Shown here one piece after another: positions 15,096 to 22,381 of a stretch of 22,381 nt of DNA; the stretch's first letter is position 1; each line of letters opens with the position of its first letter. Location: contig JAHBVH010000107.1 of assembly GCA_019637645.1 (NCBI GenBank), positions 1 through 22,381 on the forward strand, in the 5' to 3' direction. A program made the translations under genes and the position numbers. The notes beneath the pieces are model-generated. The model was not told the origin of the DNA. It ran no database searches and was given only the letters and a program-made list of their open reading frames with translations. The DNA comes from Caldilineaceae bacterium. Lineage in GTDB: Bacteria; Chloroflexota; Anaerolineae; Caldilineales; Caldilineaceae.

Positions 15096-16925
15096 CTAGC
15101 TATGGTGTGGCCCACCGCGATCTAGAACCATGGGATCGAGCACAATTTCGAACGCAGCAATGGGGGTCCGCACGCCCCATGCTGTTAATACCTGCGGTGA
15201 TAATTCTCCCAAAAAGCCTAATGGCGTGCCCTGGTTGTTGATAATGAGGCCGACCCGTCCTTCGATAAACGAGGGATGGGACCAAGGGCGCACTTGAAAC
15301 GATTGATGAAGATTGCCCAGCAAGGCATAGACCACGGACTGAGCACTGTCAAAGGAGGCTTCATCACTGGCGATCACCGCGGCGACGCGCGATTCTGTGC
15401 GCGACCCCAGGCTCTGGGTTGGATCGTATACTGCCACCTCGCCTACTTCAAAGATGCGATGGGGATAGAGCGCGCCAAGCGAGTGGGCAGCAATCTCGAG
15501 CAGGGACGGGACGATCCAATCGCGTAGACAGGCATAGTTGCGGTTCATCACATTGGCAATCTGCACGACCGCACCTTGTGTACCACCGTGAAAAGGGGGC
15601 GCGCCAACACTGTTCGTCAAGTCCATCCGCCCGTGCAGTTGCTCAAGGCTAGTCAGAATATTACAGAAGGCTTCCTCAAAGCCGAAGCCGATCATCAGGT
15701 CGCGCACCAGATCCTCAAACTCGGTCAGCGGATGCAGCTTACCAACGGTGAAGTCGCTGGGCATGGCGATGGCGAAGTGTTCATAACCACGGCTGATGGC
15801 GTAGTCTTCAATGACATCGACCCCATGGAGATAATCTTGGCGATAGCTGGGCGCAGTCGCCTGGATCGACTCCGCTACGACTTCCGCTTGTATGCCATAG
15901 GCGGCTAAGCGCGTTTGCACTTCGGCCAGCGTGAGTTCTTCCCCCAAGAGGCGTGCAAACTCAGCCACGGGTACCGTACAGGTGCGCGCTAGCGGATGGG
16001 GCGCTGTTACCTTGGTTCCCCGCGCCGTTGGGTAGGGATAGTGAGTGGTGACTGGCTGAATCGTCCAGCCGCGGTCGGCGAGATTGGTAGCCAAAATGTT
16101 GAGTGTCAACAGTACCTGATCTAAGTCGGTGCCGGTCGCTTCTACAAAGAGGGCCGGTGTGCCAGGTTGTACCCGCCCGAGATCAGCGCTGTTGATAATC
16201 GGAGGGAAGGAGAGCACCTGCCCGGTCGCATCCAGGAGTATTGGCACTTGGTCCCAATCGGCGACAATGGCCCCATATTCACGGCCCGTAGGATGTTGCT
16301 CAAGAATTTCGGCAGGTGTCAACGCCACCCCTGTCGGCCACTGCGCTCCCGCTTCGCCAGCGGGGGCTAGCGGTTCAAAGCGCAGTGCCGACCGGCCTAC
16401 TGCTTGATAGCGAATAGGGAAGGCCAGTGTGTCGCCGCGATAGAGCCCAATCGAGACACTCTGGCGTTGCTGGCCGAAGTTGCGGGTTAAGGTTTCCTGC
16501 GCCTCAATAAAGGCCAGAAGACTCTCTTCGGTTACGCTTTGTCCCGTCGCCAGAAAACCGCCGATATAAGGCCGCCAAGGAGTGAGTTGTGGATCAACCT
16601 CAATCTGATAGGCCGTGTCAGCAGCCGTGAAAAAGGGATAGTTGTTGCCAGAGCCGCGCTCATGATCACGCAACTGCCGCGCAATCCCCTCGACGCTCCA
16701 GAGGTCAGGGCGGTTGGTATCGTTCAGTTCAATGCGTAAATCGAGCCCCGTTTGATCCGCCCTCAGATCCGCGGCCGCCGTGCTCACCTTGCGTCCATCG
16801 TGGTCCCGTACATTTAATTCACCTTTGACCAACGGCAGACGTTCCTCCAACTCGGTCAGAGTAAGAGCTGGTGAGAGCCCTGCAAGGGTATAGAGGGTCG
16901 TTTTTTCGACCGTAATAGTGGGCAT
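15096..16925 (-). CDS. pheT: Phenylalanine--tRNA ligase beta subunit, archaeal/eukaryotic type
   Basis: The 609-residue subunit begins MPTITVEKTTLYTLAG and has RIELNDTNRPDLWSVEGIARQLRDH in the first 90 residues, as in archaeal PheT. It starts directly with this domain and lacks the EMAP-like tRNA-binding domain that opens bacterial PheT. It ends at AFEIVLDPMVLDR, where archaeal proteins end, so the C-terminal ferredoxin-like anticodon-binding domain is also absent. Bacterial PheT is about 800 residues. The middle contains the B3/B4-type editing region and the catalytic-like core (DVIEDYAISRGYEHF; later NILTSLEQLHGRMDL and PHRIFEVGEVAVYD). It pairs with PheS as a heterotetramer charging tRNA-Phe. 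The gene lies 46 bases after pheS and an AGAAAGG site precedes the ATG, so the two are cotranscribed. Confidence 0.93.
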   Translation of the reverse strand: MPTITVEKTTLYTLAGLSPALTLTELEERLPLVKGELNVRDHDGRKVSTAAADLRADQTGLDLRIELNDTNRPDLWSVEGIARQLRDHERGSGNNYPFFTAADTAYQIEVDPQLTPWRPYIGGFLATGQSVTEESLLAFIEAQETLTRNFGQQRQSVSIGLYRGDTLAFPIRYQAVGRSALRFEPLAPAGEAGAQWPTGVALTPAEILEQHPTGREYGAIVADWDQVPILLDATGQVLSFPPIINSADLGRVQPGTPALFVEATGTDLDQVLLTLNILATNLADRGWTIQPVTTHYPYPTARGTKVTAPHPLARTCTVPVAEFARLLGEELTLAEVQTRLAAYGIQAEVVAESIQATAPSYRQDYLHGVDVIEDYAISRGYEHFAIAMPSDFTVGKLHPLTEFEDLVRDLMIGFGFEEAFCNILTSLEQLHGRMDLTNSVGAPPFHGGTQGAVVQIANVMNRNYACLRDWIVPSLLEIAAHSLGALYPHRIFEVGEVAVYDPTQSLGSRTESRVAAVIASDEASFDSAQSVVYALLGNLHQSFQVRPWSHPSFIEGRVGLIINNQGTPLGFLGELSPQVLTAWGVRTPIAAFEIVLDPMVLDRGGPHHS

Positions 16926-16971
16926 GGTCTTGCCTTTCTTCCACGTTGCTTATGCGCACGGTAAGGTCTAT

Positions 16972-18513
16972 CTAGGTTGCATCTCGCTTCATGGTTGTGC
17001 TATTCCGATTCTCGGCTAGCCCATTCGGCAAGTTGTTGGTGAAGAGATGCCGAATATCATCTTTGCCGAGGGCCATCATCGCCATGCGGTCGAGACCGAG
17101 ACCCCAAGCGATGACGGGGACCTCAATGCCAAAGGGCTTGGTCACTTCGGGCCGAAAAATGCCGGAACCGCCCAATTCGATCCAGCCGAGGGTTGGGTGG
17201 CGCATGTGGACCTCGACCGAGGGCTCGGTAAAGGGAAAGTAGGCTGGCACTGCGCGTACTTCGGTCGCTTGGGCCACCTCACGGGCAAAGATCATCAGCA
17301 TCCCCAGGAGGTGGCGCAAGGTCATCTCCTCCGAGAGGACAATGCCCTCGATCTGGATAAAGTCGGGCGCGTGAGTGGCATCGACGGTGTCATAGCGAAA
17401 ACAGCGCGCCATGGAAAAATATTTGCCTGGAATTTTGGGTTGCTGGCCTAACTGGCGCGCCGAGAGCGCTGTGCCTTGGCTGCGCAACACCAACCGATGG
17501 CTGCGCTGTTTGTCAAAGAGATAGCCCCAACCGCGGCTGTCACTCGCCGCACGCCCTTCATGTTCTGCCGCCACATTGGAAAGATAAGGTTCGGGCAGCG
17601 TATGGGCGTGGGTCGGTTCCTCGACAAAATAGACATCATGGATCGCGCGTGCCGGGTGGAACTGGGGCATGAAGAGCGCATCCATGTTCCAGAACTCATT
17701 CTCCACCAAAGAGCCGCGCATCTCTGCAAAGCCGAGCGCCAGTAGCGTCTGTTTGGTCTTGTCGAGAAAGCGCCGGTAGGGATTGCGATACCCCGCAACC
17801 AACCGCGGTGGCAGGCCAATGTTGTAGTGCCGGAAGCGTTTGCCTTGCCAACTGCCATCTTGTAGCATGGCTGGCGTCAGCCGGCTGATCTCATCCTTGG
17901 CCGCCGTGGCTTGGGCGCGCAGCGCAATGCCACTTGCCGTCAACCGATAGCTGCGGGTCTTGGTCTCATGAAAGCTGAAGAGCGGGCGCAATCGTTTGTC
18001 TTCAAGGCGCGCCTGATCTGCAGGGGGAAGCTCGTGGCGCGTCACATTGCCACGCATCCCGATCGTTTCAACCAACTGTTGCCGTGCCATAAGTTCGCCG
18101 AGCTCAGCCTGCTCGGCCAGGGCGACCTGGTTGTTATCAATGACCAACAAGCCACTGCGTCGCAGCGCACCAAAGGCTGCCCCGGCTTCCGCCCGCTCCA
18201 GATCGTCGCGACTTTGTAATGTGGCTGCTGGTAGCGAACCTTGGTCCTGTAGAACGGCGACCAGACGTAATTCGGGGATCTGGTGTACACGACATTGTTG
18301 ACCAAAGTCACTCAGCGTAATCTGTGTGTCAAGCTGTTCGGCGGTCTGTGCAACTGCTGCACGTAATTTCAGTCGCTCGATGGCCGAGCGCGCTTGAGCT
18401 AGGTCAAGCTCACTGCGTTGGGCGAGCTCGGGGAGCGCTAATTCCTCATCAGTCGATGCAAAGGCCAGCAACATTGCCGCTTCGTGTGGACTCAGGGTCG
18501 GTTCGGTTGTCAT
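16972..18513 (-). CDS. pheS: Phenylalanine--tRNA ligase alpha subunit, archaeal/eukaryotic type
   Basis: The 513-residue class II synthetase subunit has a long N-terminal region of repeated winged-helix modules (about 1-215), then GYRNPYRRFLDKTKQTLLALGF (241-262) and FWNMDALFMPQFHPAR (274-289), both typical of archaeal/eukaryotic PheS. Motif 2 is FSMARCFRYDTVDATHAPDF (366-385) and motif 3 is AWGLGLDRMAMMALG (469-483). Bacterial PheS is only about 330-350 residues and opens with a coiled coil, which is absent here. The C-terminus has a short extra tail after the motif 3 helix. The ATG at 18513 has AAAGGGG six bases upstream. That site can be sequestered in a hairpin. With PheT it forms the alpha2-beta2 enzyme. 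The gene is 147 bases downstream of tyrS and probably transcribed through from it. Confidence 0.94.
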   Translation of the reverse strand: MTTEPTLSPHEAAMLLAFASTDEELALPELAQRSELDLAQARSAIERLKLRAAVAQTAEQLDTQITLSDFGQQCRVHQIPELRLVAVLQDQGSLPAATLQSRDDLERAEAGAAFGALRRSGLLVIDNNQVALAEQAELGELMARQQLVETIGMRGNVTRHELPPADQARLEDKRLRPLFSFHETKTRSYRLTASGIALRAQATAAKDEISRLTPAMLQDGSWQGKRFRHYNIGLPPRLVAGYRNPYRRFLDKTKQTLLALGFAEMRGSLVENEFWNMDALFMPQFHPARAIHDVYFVEEPTHAHTLPEPYLSNVAAEHEGRAASDSRGWGYLFDKQRSHRLVLRSQGTALSARQLGQQPKIPGKYFSMARCFRYDTVDATHAPDFIQIEGIVLSEEMTLRHLLGMLMIFAREVAQATEVRAVPAYFPFTEPSVEVHMRHPTLGWIELGGSGIFRPEVTKPFGIEVPVIAWGLGLDRMAMMALGKDDIRHLFTNNLPNGLAENRNSTTMKRDAT

Positions 18514-18519
18514 GATCTG

Positions 18520-18627
18520 CCCCTTTCTTTTCCTCGTGTGACTGGCAAGATGGCGTTACGGGCGCGCTTCCAGAAAGGGGTACAATCATTGCGCAAAGGT
18601 AAGCCACTCCCCGCCCCTTCCTGGAAG
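18520..18627 (-). promoter_or_regulatory. Candidate RNA switch in the tyrS-pheS gap
   Basis: On the minus-strand RNA three segments compete. A is CTTCCAGGAAGGGG (18627-18614), B is CCCCTTTCTGGAAG (18580-18567) and C is AGAAAGGGG (18528-18520). A and B form a 14-bp stem with one mismatch. B and C form a perfect 9-bp stem that covers the pheS ribosome-binding site. Only one can exist at a time, so pairing A-B would expose the site and pairing B-C would hide it. The loop between A and B is 33 bases and that between B and C is 43 bases minus the unpaired end of B. No T-box consensus and no run of Phe codons is present. Confidence 0.55.
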
Positions 18628-18660
18628 ACTGGGTTTGCATTCTGGATAGGAATCCAATCG

Positions 18661-19899
18661 TTAAGCGACGATGCGCAAATAATTACGTTTTCCGGCGCGC
18701 AGAATCTGTTCTTGGTCTCTGGTCGGCTGGATTGTTACTTCTACGTCGGTGACGACTGCGCCGTTGAGCCGCACGCCACTTTGTTGGATCAACCGGCGGC
18801 CCTCACTTTTGCTCTGCACCAAACCCGCTTCCTGCAATAACTCGACCAAGCCGATGGTACCCTGTAGGTGAAAGACCGGTGCATCACTCGGTGCGTCCCC
18901 TGCATACATTTTGCGGGCATCGGCGGCAGCTTGGTTGGCCGCCGCGTCACCATGAAAGATGCTGACGATCTCCCAAGCCAATTGCTGCTTGAAGTCACGC
19001 ATGGGGAGGATACCGCTTTCGACTTGGGCCAGCCGGTGATTGATCTCTTCTTGCGACCAGCGCGTCACCAATTCGGCGTAGTTGCGCATAGCCGTATCCG
19101 GCACGTTGATTACCTTCGTGTAGATAATGCCAGGCGCTTCATTGATGCCAATATAATTTCCCGTAGACTTGCTCATGCGTTTGAGGCCATCGACGCCGAC
19201 TAGGATGTCAAAGGTCAGGATGACTTGGGGTTTCATCCCTTTGGCTTCCATCAGCTTACGCCCCGCCATGAGATTAAAGAGCTGATCGGTGCCGCCCACT
19301 TGCACATCGGTTTCTAGTACCACGGCATCTTGCGCTTGCATGAGGGCATAGAAGAATTCATGCAGCCAAATGGCGTCGCCCTTGGCAAAGCGTTGGCTAA
19401 AGTTGTCGCGCGTCAAGAATTGCTGCACCGTAAAGTGGCTAGCTAACTCGATCACCTCGGTGAAGCTCAGTTCGCCCAGCCATTCATGGTTATAGCGAAC
19501 TTGGGTCTTGTTCGCTTCGAGCACCCGCCAGGCTTGTTCCGTGTATGTTTGGGCCGCGGCCAAAGCCCGTTGCAGGGTCTGTTGGCTACGCACGCTTTCC
19601 TTGTCGCTGGGATCACCGATGGTGCCGGTGAAGCTGCCAATGAGAAAGACAACCTCGTGGCCGAGATCCTGAAACTGGCGCAGCTTGCGCATAGGAACGG
19701 TGTGGCCCAAATGGAGGTCAGGCGCGGAGGGATCAAAGCCACAGTAGACGCGCAAGGGTTTCCCCGCATTGTAGCTCTCGGTCAATCGGGCGCGCAACGC
19801 TTGTGCCATATGTTGATAGGTGAGTGCGTCGCCAAAATTGACGCCCCGCATCAGGATCTCCATTTGCTCATCAACACTGGGAAATGGGATGCTTGTCAT
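18661..19899 (-). CDS. tyrS: Tyrosine--tRNA ligase
   Basis: This is a 412-residue class I synthetase. The nucleotide-binding HIGH motif is HLGH (63-66) in [14 protein letters not shown], the KMSKS loop is KRMSKS (240-245), and the tyrosine pocket includes [10 protein letters not shown] (201-210). An S4 RNA-binding domain occupies roughly 345-410 and ends [10 protein letters not shown]. Length and motif forms fit the TyrZ-like bacterial group. AAGGAG lies 9 bases before the ATG. It follows the phosphatase-like gene after 29 bases, so it probably belongs to the methyltransferase-aroE-phosphatase transcript. It attaches tyrosine to tRNA-Tyr in the cytoplasm. Confidence 0.97.
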   Translation of the reverse strand: MTSIPFPSVDEQMEILMRGVNFGDALTYQHMAQALRARLTESYNAGKPLRVYCGFDPSAPDLHLGHTVPMRKLRQFQDLGHEVVFLIGSFTGTIGDPSDKESVRSQQTLQRALAAAQTYTEQAWRVLEANKTQVRYNHEWLGELSFTEVIELASHFTVQQFLTRDNFSQRFAKGDAIWLHEFFYALMQAQDAVVLETDVQVGGTDQLFNLMAGRKLMEAKGMKPQVILTFDILVGVDGLKRMSKSTGNYIGINEAPGIIYTKVINVPDTAMRNYAELVTRWSQEEINHRLAQVESGILPMRDFKQQLAWEIVSIFHGDAAANQAAADARKMYAGDAPSDAPVFHLQGTIGLVELLQEAGLVQSKSEGRRLIQQSGVRLNGAVVTDVEVTIQPTRDQEQILRAGKRNYLRIVA

Positions 19900-19928
19900 C
19901 GCGCCTGCTCCTTTGTGTTACAGATCTC

Positions 19929-20645
19929 TTAGCCAACGAGCCGCTCCTGGAGCGTGCTAATTTCGCGGCTGCTTACACCGATAGTATGTAAATACGTTGC
20001 CACATCGCCATAGTGCTCATCAACATAGGCCAGCATATTATAGATCTGCTCGGGGGGGCAGCGCACGCGTTCCAGGGTGGCCGCCTGCTCATCGGGAAAA
20101 GCCACCAAATAGGGCTCGCGTAGCTTCTCGGTAGAGAGCCCATAGTCCTGAACAATGGTCTCCGTTTCTACCTCCACCAAGGCGAGCAGGAGGGCGGCGA
20201 CCACGCCGGTGCGGTCTTTGCCCGAGACGCAGTGAAAGAGCACGCCACCGGCTGGCGCGGCAGCAATCGCTTGGAGCACGGTGCGCAGTTCACTTTGGAA
20301 ATGTTCTAACACGAGATTGTTAAAAAGCTCCTTGGGGCGATGGGGCGAGATCGCACGCCAGCTATCTAGGCTCTGACCCAACAGGGAGATATGCTGATGA
20401 TGCAGCCTGTGCTTCCGCTTGTGGAAGAAATTAGGGTGGGTCTCGGCATCGACCGGCCAGCGCAGGTCGATCACGGTCTGCACCCCATAATCCAATAAGG
20501 CTTGCTCTCCAACTGAGTTGAGGCGACAGAGGTCATCGGTGCGCAGCAACGAATGCCAGCGCGTTGTCTGGCCGTGCTTGGTGTGGCAACCGCCCAAGTC
20601 GCGGGCGTTGAGCAGATCTGGAAAATGTAGATCACGATTCGTCAT
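19929..20645 (-). CDS. Tyrosine-protein phosphatase-like protein (DSP/Y_phosphatase3 type)
   Basis: The protein has 238 residues from the ATG at 20645. It opens LLNARDLGGCHT, the start typical of the Y_phosphatase3 family, then RTDDLCRL and TVIDLRWPVDAE, and has the P-loop HCVSGKDRTG (138-147) with catalytic C139 and R145 of the HCx5R motif. No signal peptide is visible, so it should be cytoplasmic. The lysine in the loop (SGKDR) is the form found in phosphatases that often act on phosphoinositides or phosphotyrosine. A longer frame reaching 20738 would overlap aroE by 89 bases. The shorter start leaves a 4-base gap to aroE and has GGAG inside the aroE 3' end. It sits in an aromatic amino acid operon without an obvious link to that pathway. 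The substrate is unknown. Confidence 0.87.
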   Translation of the reverse strand: MTNRDLHFPDLLNARDLGGCHTKHGQTTRWHSLLRTDDLCRLNSVGEQALLDYGVQTVIDLRWPVDAETHPNFFHKRKHRLHHQHISLLGQSLDSWRAISPHRPKELFNNLVLEHFQSELRTVLQAIAAAPAGGVLFHCVSGKDRTGVVAALLLALVEVETETIVQDYGLSTEKLREPYLVAFPDEQAATLERVRCPPEQIYNMLAYVDEHYGDVATYLHTIGVSSREISTLQERLVG

Positions 20646-20649
20646 TAGA

Positions 20650-21534
20650 TTATGTTCTCCGTTTGGCAAAAACAGCTTCCGCCGCGGCCCGCATGACCGC
20701 GACCGACGGCTGCTGGCCGGTCCAGCGTTCAAAGGCAATTGCCCCTTGCCAGATCAACATGCCAAGGCCGCCTATGGCCTGCGCCCCGTCCGCCGCGGCT
20801 TTCTGCAGCAGACGCGTCTGCGGTGGGTTATAGACGAGATCATAAACAACCTGGCCGGGGCGAAAAGGAACGGCTTCGGCCCACGGTAGTCCTTCCACCT
20901 TGGGCGTCATCCCCAAGGACGTACAATTGATGATGATCGCTGCTTCCTGGGCCAGGAGCGCAATCTCCGCGGGCATCGTATGGCCGGAAAGCCGACAGAA
21001 GGGAAAAACGGCCCGGATGTCGGTCGCCAGATCGTGCGCCTTTTCCACCGTGCGATTGAGAATGGTAATGGAAAGGCAGCCAGCCTCGGCCAGCCCATAG
21101 ACGATGGCTCGCGCCGAGCCACCTGCGCCCAAGACCAACGCCCGTTTACCCGCGGGATCAACGCCGTGCTCGCGCAGGTCGGCGACAAAGCCGCGCGCGT
21201 CGGTGTTGTCACCCGAAAGGCGGCCATCTTCTTCGACGCGGATCGTATTGACCGCGCCAATCGCCTGGGCCGCCGGGGTCAGCCAATCCAAATGGGGCAT
21301 GACGGCCTGTTTGTGGGGCACCGTCACATTGGCCCCGCAAAAGCCCAACGCCCGCAACCCGCGCACCGCTTCGCCAATGCGTTCGGCGGGTTCCGTTGGC
21401 ACCGGTAAAGGCACATAGCCCCAATCCAACCCCAAGTCGGCCAAGGCCGCATTATGCATGGCTGGGCTCACACTATGGCTCACCGGCCAGCCGATGACGC
21501 CGACCAGCTTTGTTTTGCCGGAGATCGTTATCAT
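20650..21534 (-). CDS. aroE: Shikimate dehydrogenase (NADP+)
   Basis: The 294-residue enzyme reduces 3-dehydroshikimate to shikimate in the common aromatic pathway. Shikimate-binding SHSVSP (19-24) opens the protein, catalytic K75 is in NVTVPHKQ and D112 in NTDARGF. The cofactor loop is GAGGSAR (136-142) followed by NRTVEKA, whose arginine fits NADP+ use. The C-terminal YNPPQTRLLQKA and GLGMLIWQ segments are family-typical. AAAGGA precedes the ATG. It lies 6 bases after the methyltransferase stop and 4 bases before the phosphatase-like gene, so the three are one transcription unit. It feeds chorismate for Trp, Tyr and Phe, the amino acids handled by several downstream genes. Confidence 0.97.
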   Translation of the reverse strand: MITISGKTKLVGVIGWPVSHSVSPAMHNAALADLGLDWGYVPLPVPTEPAERIGEAVRGLRALGFCGANVTVPHKQAVMPHLDWLTPAAQAIGAVNTIRVEEDGRLSGDNTDARGFVADLREHGVDPAGKRALVLGAGGSARAIVYGLAEAGCLSITILNRTVEKAHDLATDIRAVFPFCRLSGHTMPAEIALLAQEAAIIINCTSLGMTPKVEGLPWAEAVPFRPGQVVYDLVYNPPQTRLLQKAAADGAQAIGGLGMLIWQGAIAFERWTGQQPSVAVMRAAAEAVFAKRRT

Positions 21535-21540
21535 GATCCT

Positions 21541-22272
21541 TTACCTATCCTTCTGTGCAACAAAGACGGCTAGCCAATAATCGCGCCACAGGCAATCGAC
21601 ATGGCCGAAGCCGACTTCAGTGAGGTAATGAAGATAGCTTTCGAGTGCTTCACATTGATTCCCTTCGGCGGCTTGCTTCGCTTGATCGGCTTGCAAGAAT
21701 GCGCTCATCGCTTGTTCATCGGTTGGCTCTTTACCCTGACTCGCCAATTTGATACGCCCGCGTTCCCGTCCGATCAGCTGATCGATCAGCGGCGATGCGC
21801 CAGCCATATGATCAGCAATAATGAATAGACCGCCAGGCGCCAGCACCTGAAAAATTTCATGAAAGAGTTGGCGCTTCTGCGCGGCATGATGAAGCGCCAT
21901 GGAACTGACCACGGCTCCAAATGATCGGCCCTGATATTGCTGGGACCAACCAGGGCTCGTGAAATCGAGGAGCCGAAACTGAACCGTTGGTTGAAACGGC
22001 GCGAGCTGCTCCTGGGCAATCGCGAGCATCGCTGGCGCACCATCGGTCGCTTCGACCAACGCAAAATGTTTGGCCGCAAGAATGTTACGCGTAAAGGCCC
22101 CGGTCCCGGCCCCTAATTCAAGGAGGGATGCCCCTGGTGGGGTGAGTTCGAGTAACAGACGCAGCGCAACGGTGAGCATTGTCTCCTTCCGTTCCGGGTC
22201 AAAGCCACTGCGTGCATGATAGCTCTGGGCGCGCTCCTGGCTATTGTAGGCTTGAATGCTTTGGGCATGCAT
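21541..22272 (-). CDS. Class I SAM-dependent methyltransferase
   Basis: The 243-residue protein has motif I LLELGAGTGAF (50-60), an acidic residue at the end of the second strand (LVEATDG), then RLLDFTSPGW and the motif around VVSSMALHHA, followed by VLAPGGLFIIADH. This is a standard Rossmann methyltransferase of the UbiE/Methyltransf_11/25 kind. The substrate is not evident. It may be a small molecule, as no DNA- or RNA-binding extension is seen. A GGATG sequence precedes the ATG, and the first gene of the minus-strand series begins here. aroE starts 6 bases after its stop. Its role next to aroE is unknown. Confidence 0.85.
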   Translation of the reverse strand: MHAQSIQAYNSQERAQSYHARSGFDPERKETMLTVALRLLLELTPPGASLLELGAGTGAFTRNILAAKHFALVEATDGAPAMLAIAQEQLAPFQPTVQFRLLDFTSPGWSQQYQGRSFGAVVSSMALHHAAQKRQLFHEIFQVLAPGGLFIIADHMAGASPLIDQLIGRERGRIKLASQGKEPTDEQAMSAFLQADQAKQAAEGNQCEALESYLHYLTEVGFGHVDCLWRDYWLAVFVAQKDR

Positions 22273-22381
22273 TGATCAACATCCTTTGCGATGGTTAGTA
22301 CTGTGTTGATACAATTTTTTGATATTGTGGGACCGCCCTGGCCTAATGAAGGGTAACCATTAACTTTGGTAAAGCAGCGCT
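22273..22381 (-). promoter_or_regulatory. Upstream region of the methyltransferase-aroE transcript
   Basis: This end of the window must hold the promoter of the minus-strand series, if that is not beyond the edge. It is AT-rich around 22310-22327 (TACAATTTTTTGATATTG), with weak complementarity ACAAT/ATTGT. No clear -35/-10 pair was recognised. Confidence 0.3.

Noticed and set aside
18449..18640. Leader peptide for phenylalanine attenuation upstream of pheS
   Set aside because: The frame overlaps the pheS start but contains no phenylalanine codons and no tyrosine run, so classical ribosome-stalling attenuation is not supported.
18514..18660. T-box riboswitch before pheS, tyrS or trpB
   Set aside because: I looked on the minus strand for the conserved T-box AGGGTGGNACCGCG block and its antiterminator partner in the leaders and found none.
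19929..20738. Longer start for the phosphatase-like gene
   Set aside because: The extra 31 N-terminal residues lie entirely inside aroE and are basic and unlike the family. The ATG at 20645 has a GGAG site and a 4-base gap.

Overview
The window looks like a chromosomal segment from a free-living, moderately GC-rich bacterium, most likely a member of the Chloroflexota. This assignment is an inference. It rests on an archaeal-type PheRS in a bacterial setting, a secreted DUF11 protein with a Pro/Thr stalk and an FLP-like C-terminus, a PucR-type regulator, and two large GT-C membrane glycosyltransferases of the kind common in that phylum. No phage, IS element, CRISPR array, tRNA or rRNA was recognised.

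Region 1 (1-3825) is metabolic. On the minus strand lie an edge-truncated sugar-phosphate isomerase/epimerase and, upstream of it, a Gfo/Idh/MocA dehydrogenase reduced to its two ends by an internal in-frame deletion. Divergent from these is an enolase-superfamily enzyme of the mandelate-racemase subgroup. It converges on a cold-shock gene through a shared hairpin terminator. The cold-shock leader has an intrinsic terminator-like hairpin and a Shine-Dalgarno (SD) core placed in a tetraloop. Divergent from the cold-shock gene is a zinc-dependent medium-chain dehydrogenase.

Region 2 (3826-7323) is gene-poor and repeat-rich. It holds an array of 14-bp direct repeats ending in an inverted copy, an 11-bp inverted repeat, a 12-bp perfect tandem repeat, the secreted DUF11 protein and a small five-helix membrane protein. 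It also contains several strong hairpins and a leader with three successive dyads in front of the regulator.

Region 3 (7324-11609) has a PucR/CdaR-type regulator converging on trpA through a perfect hairpin terminator, then a divergent GT-C glycosyltransferase.

Region 4 (11619-22272) is a long minus-strand series. In transcription order it is a SAM methyltransferase, aroE, a tyrosine-phosphatase-like protein, tyrS, pheS, pheT, trpB and a second GT-C protein. trpA lies further along on the same strand, beyond the oppositely oriented glycosyltransferase. The series therefore combines one shikimate-pathway enzyme, both tryptophan synthase subunits, and the tRNA synthetases for tyrosine and phenylalanine. 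PheS and PheT are of the archaeal/eukaryotic type, without the C-terminal anticodon-binding domain of ordinary bacterial PheT. Between tyrS and pheS the sequence can form two mutually exclusive hairpins, one of which covers the pheS ribosome-binding site. This is the best candidate here for an undescribed regulatory element.
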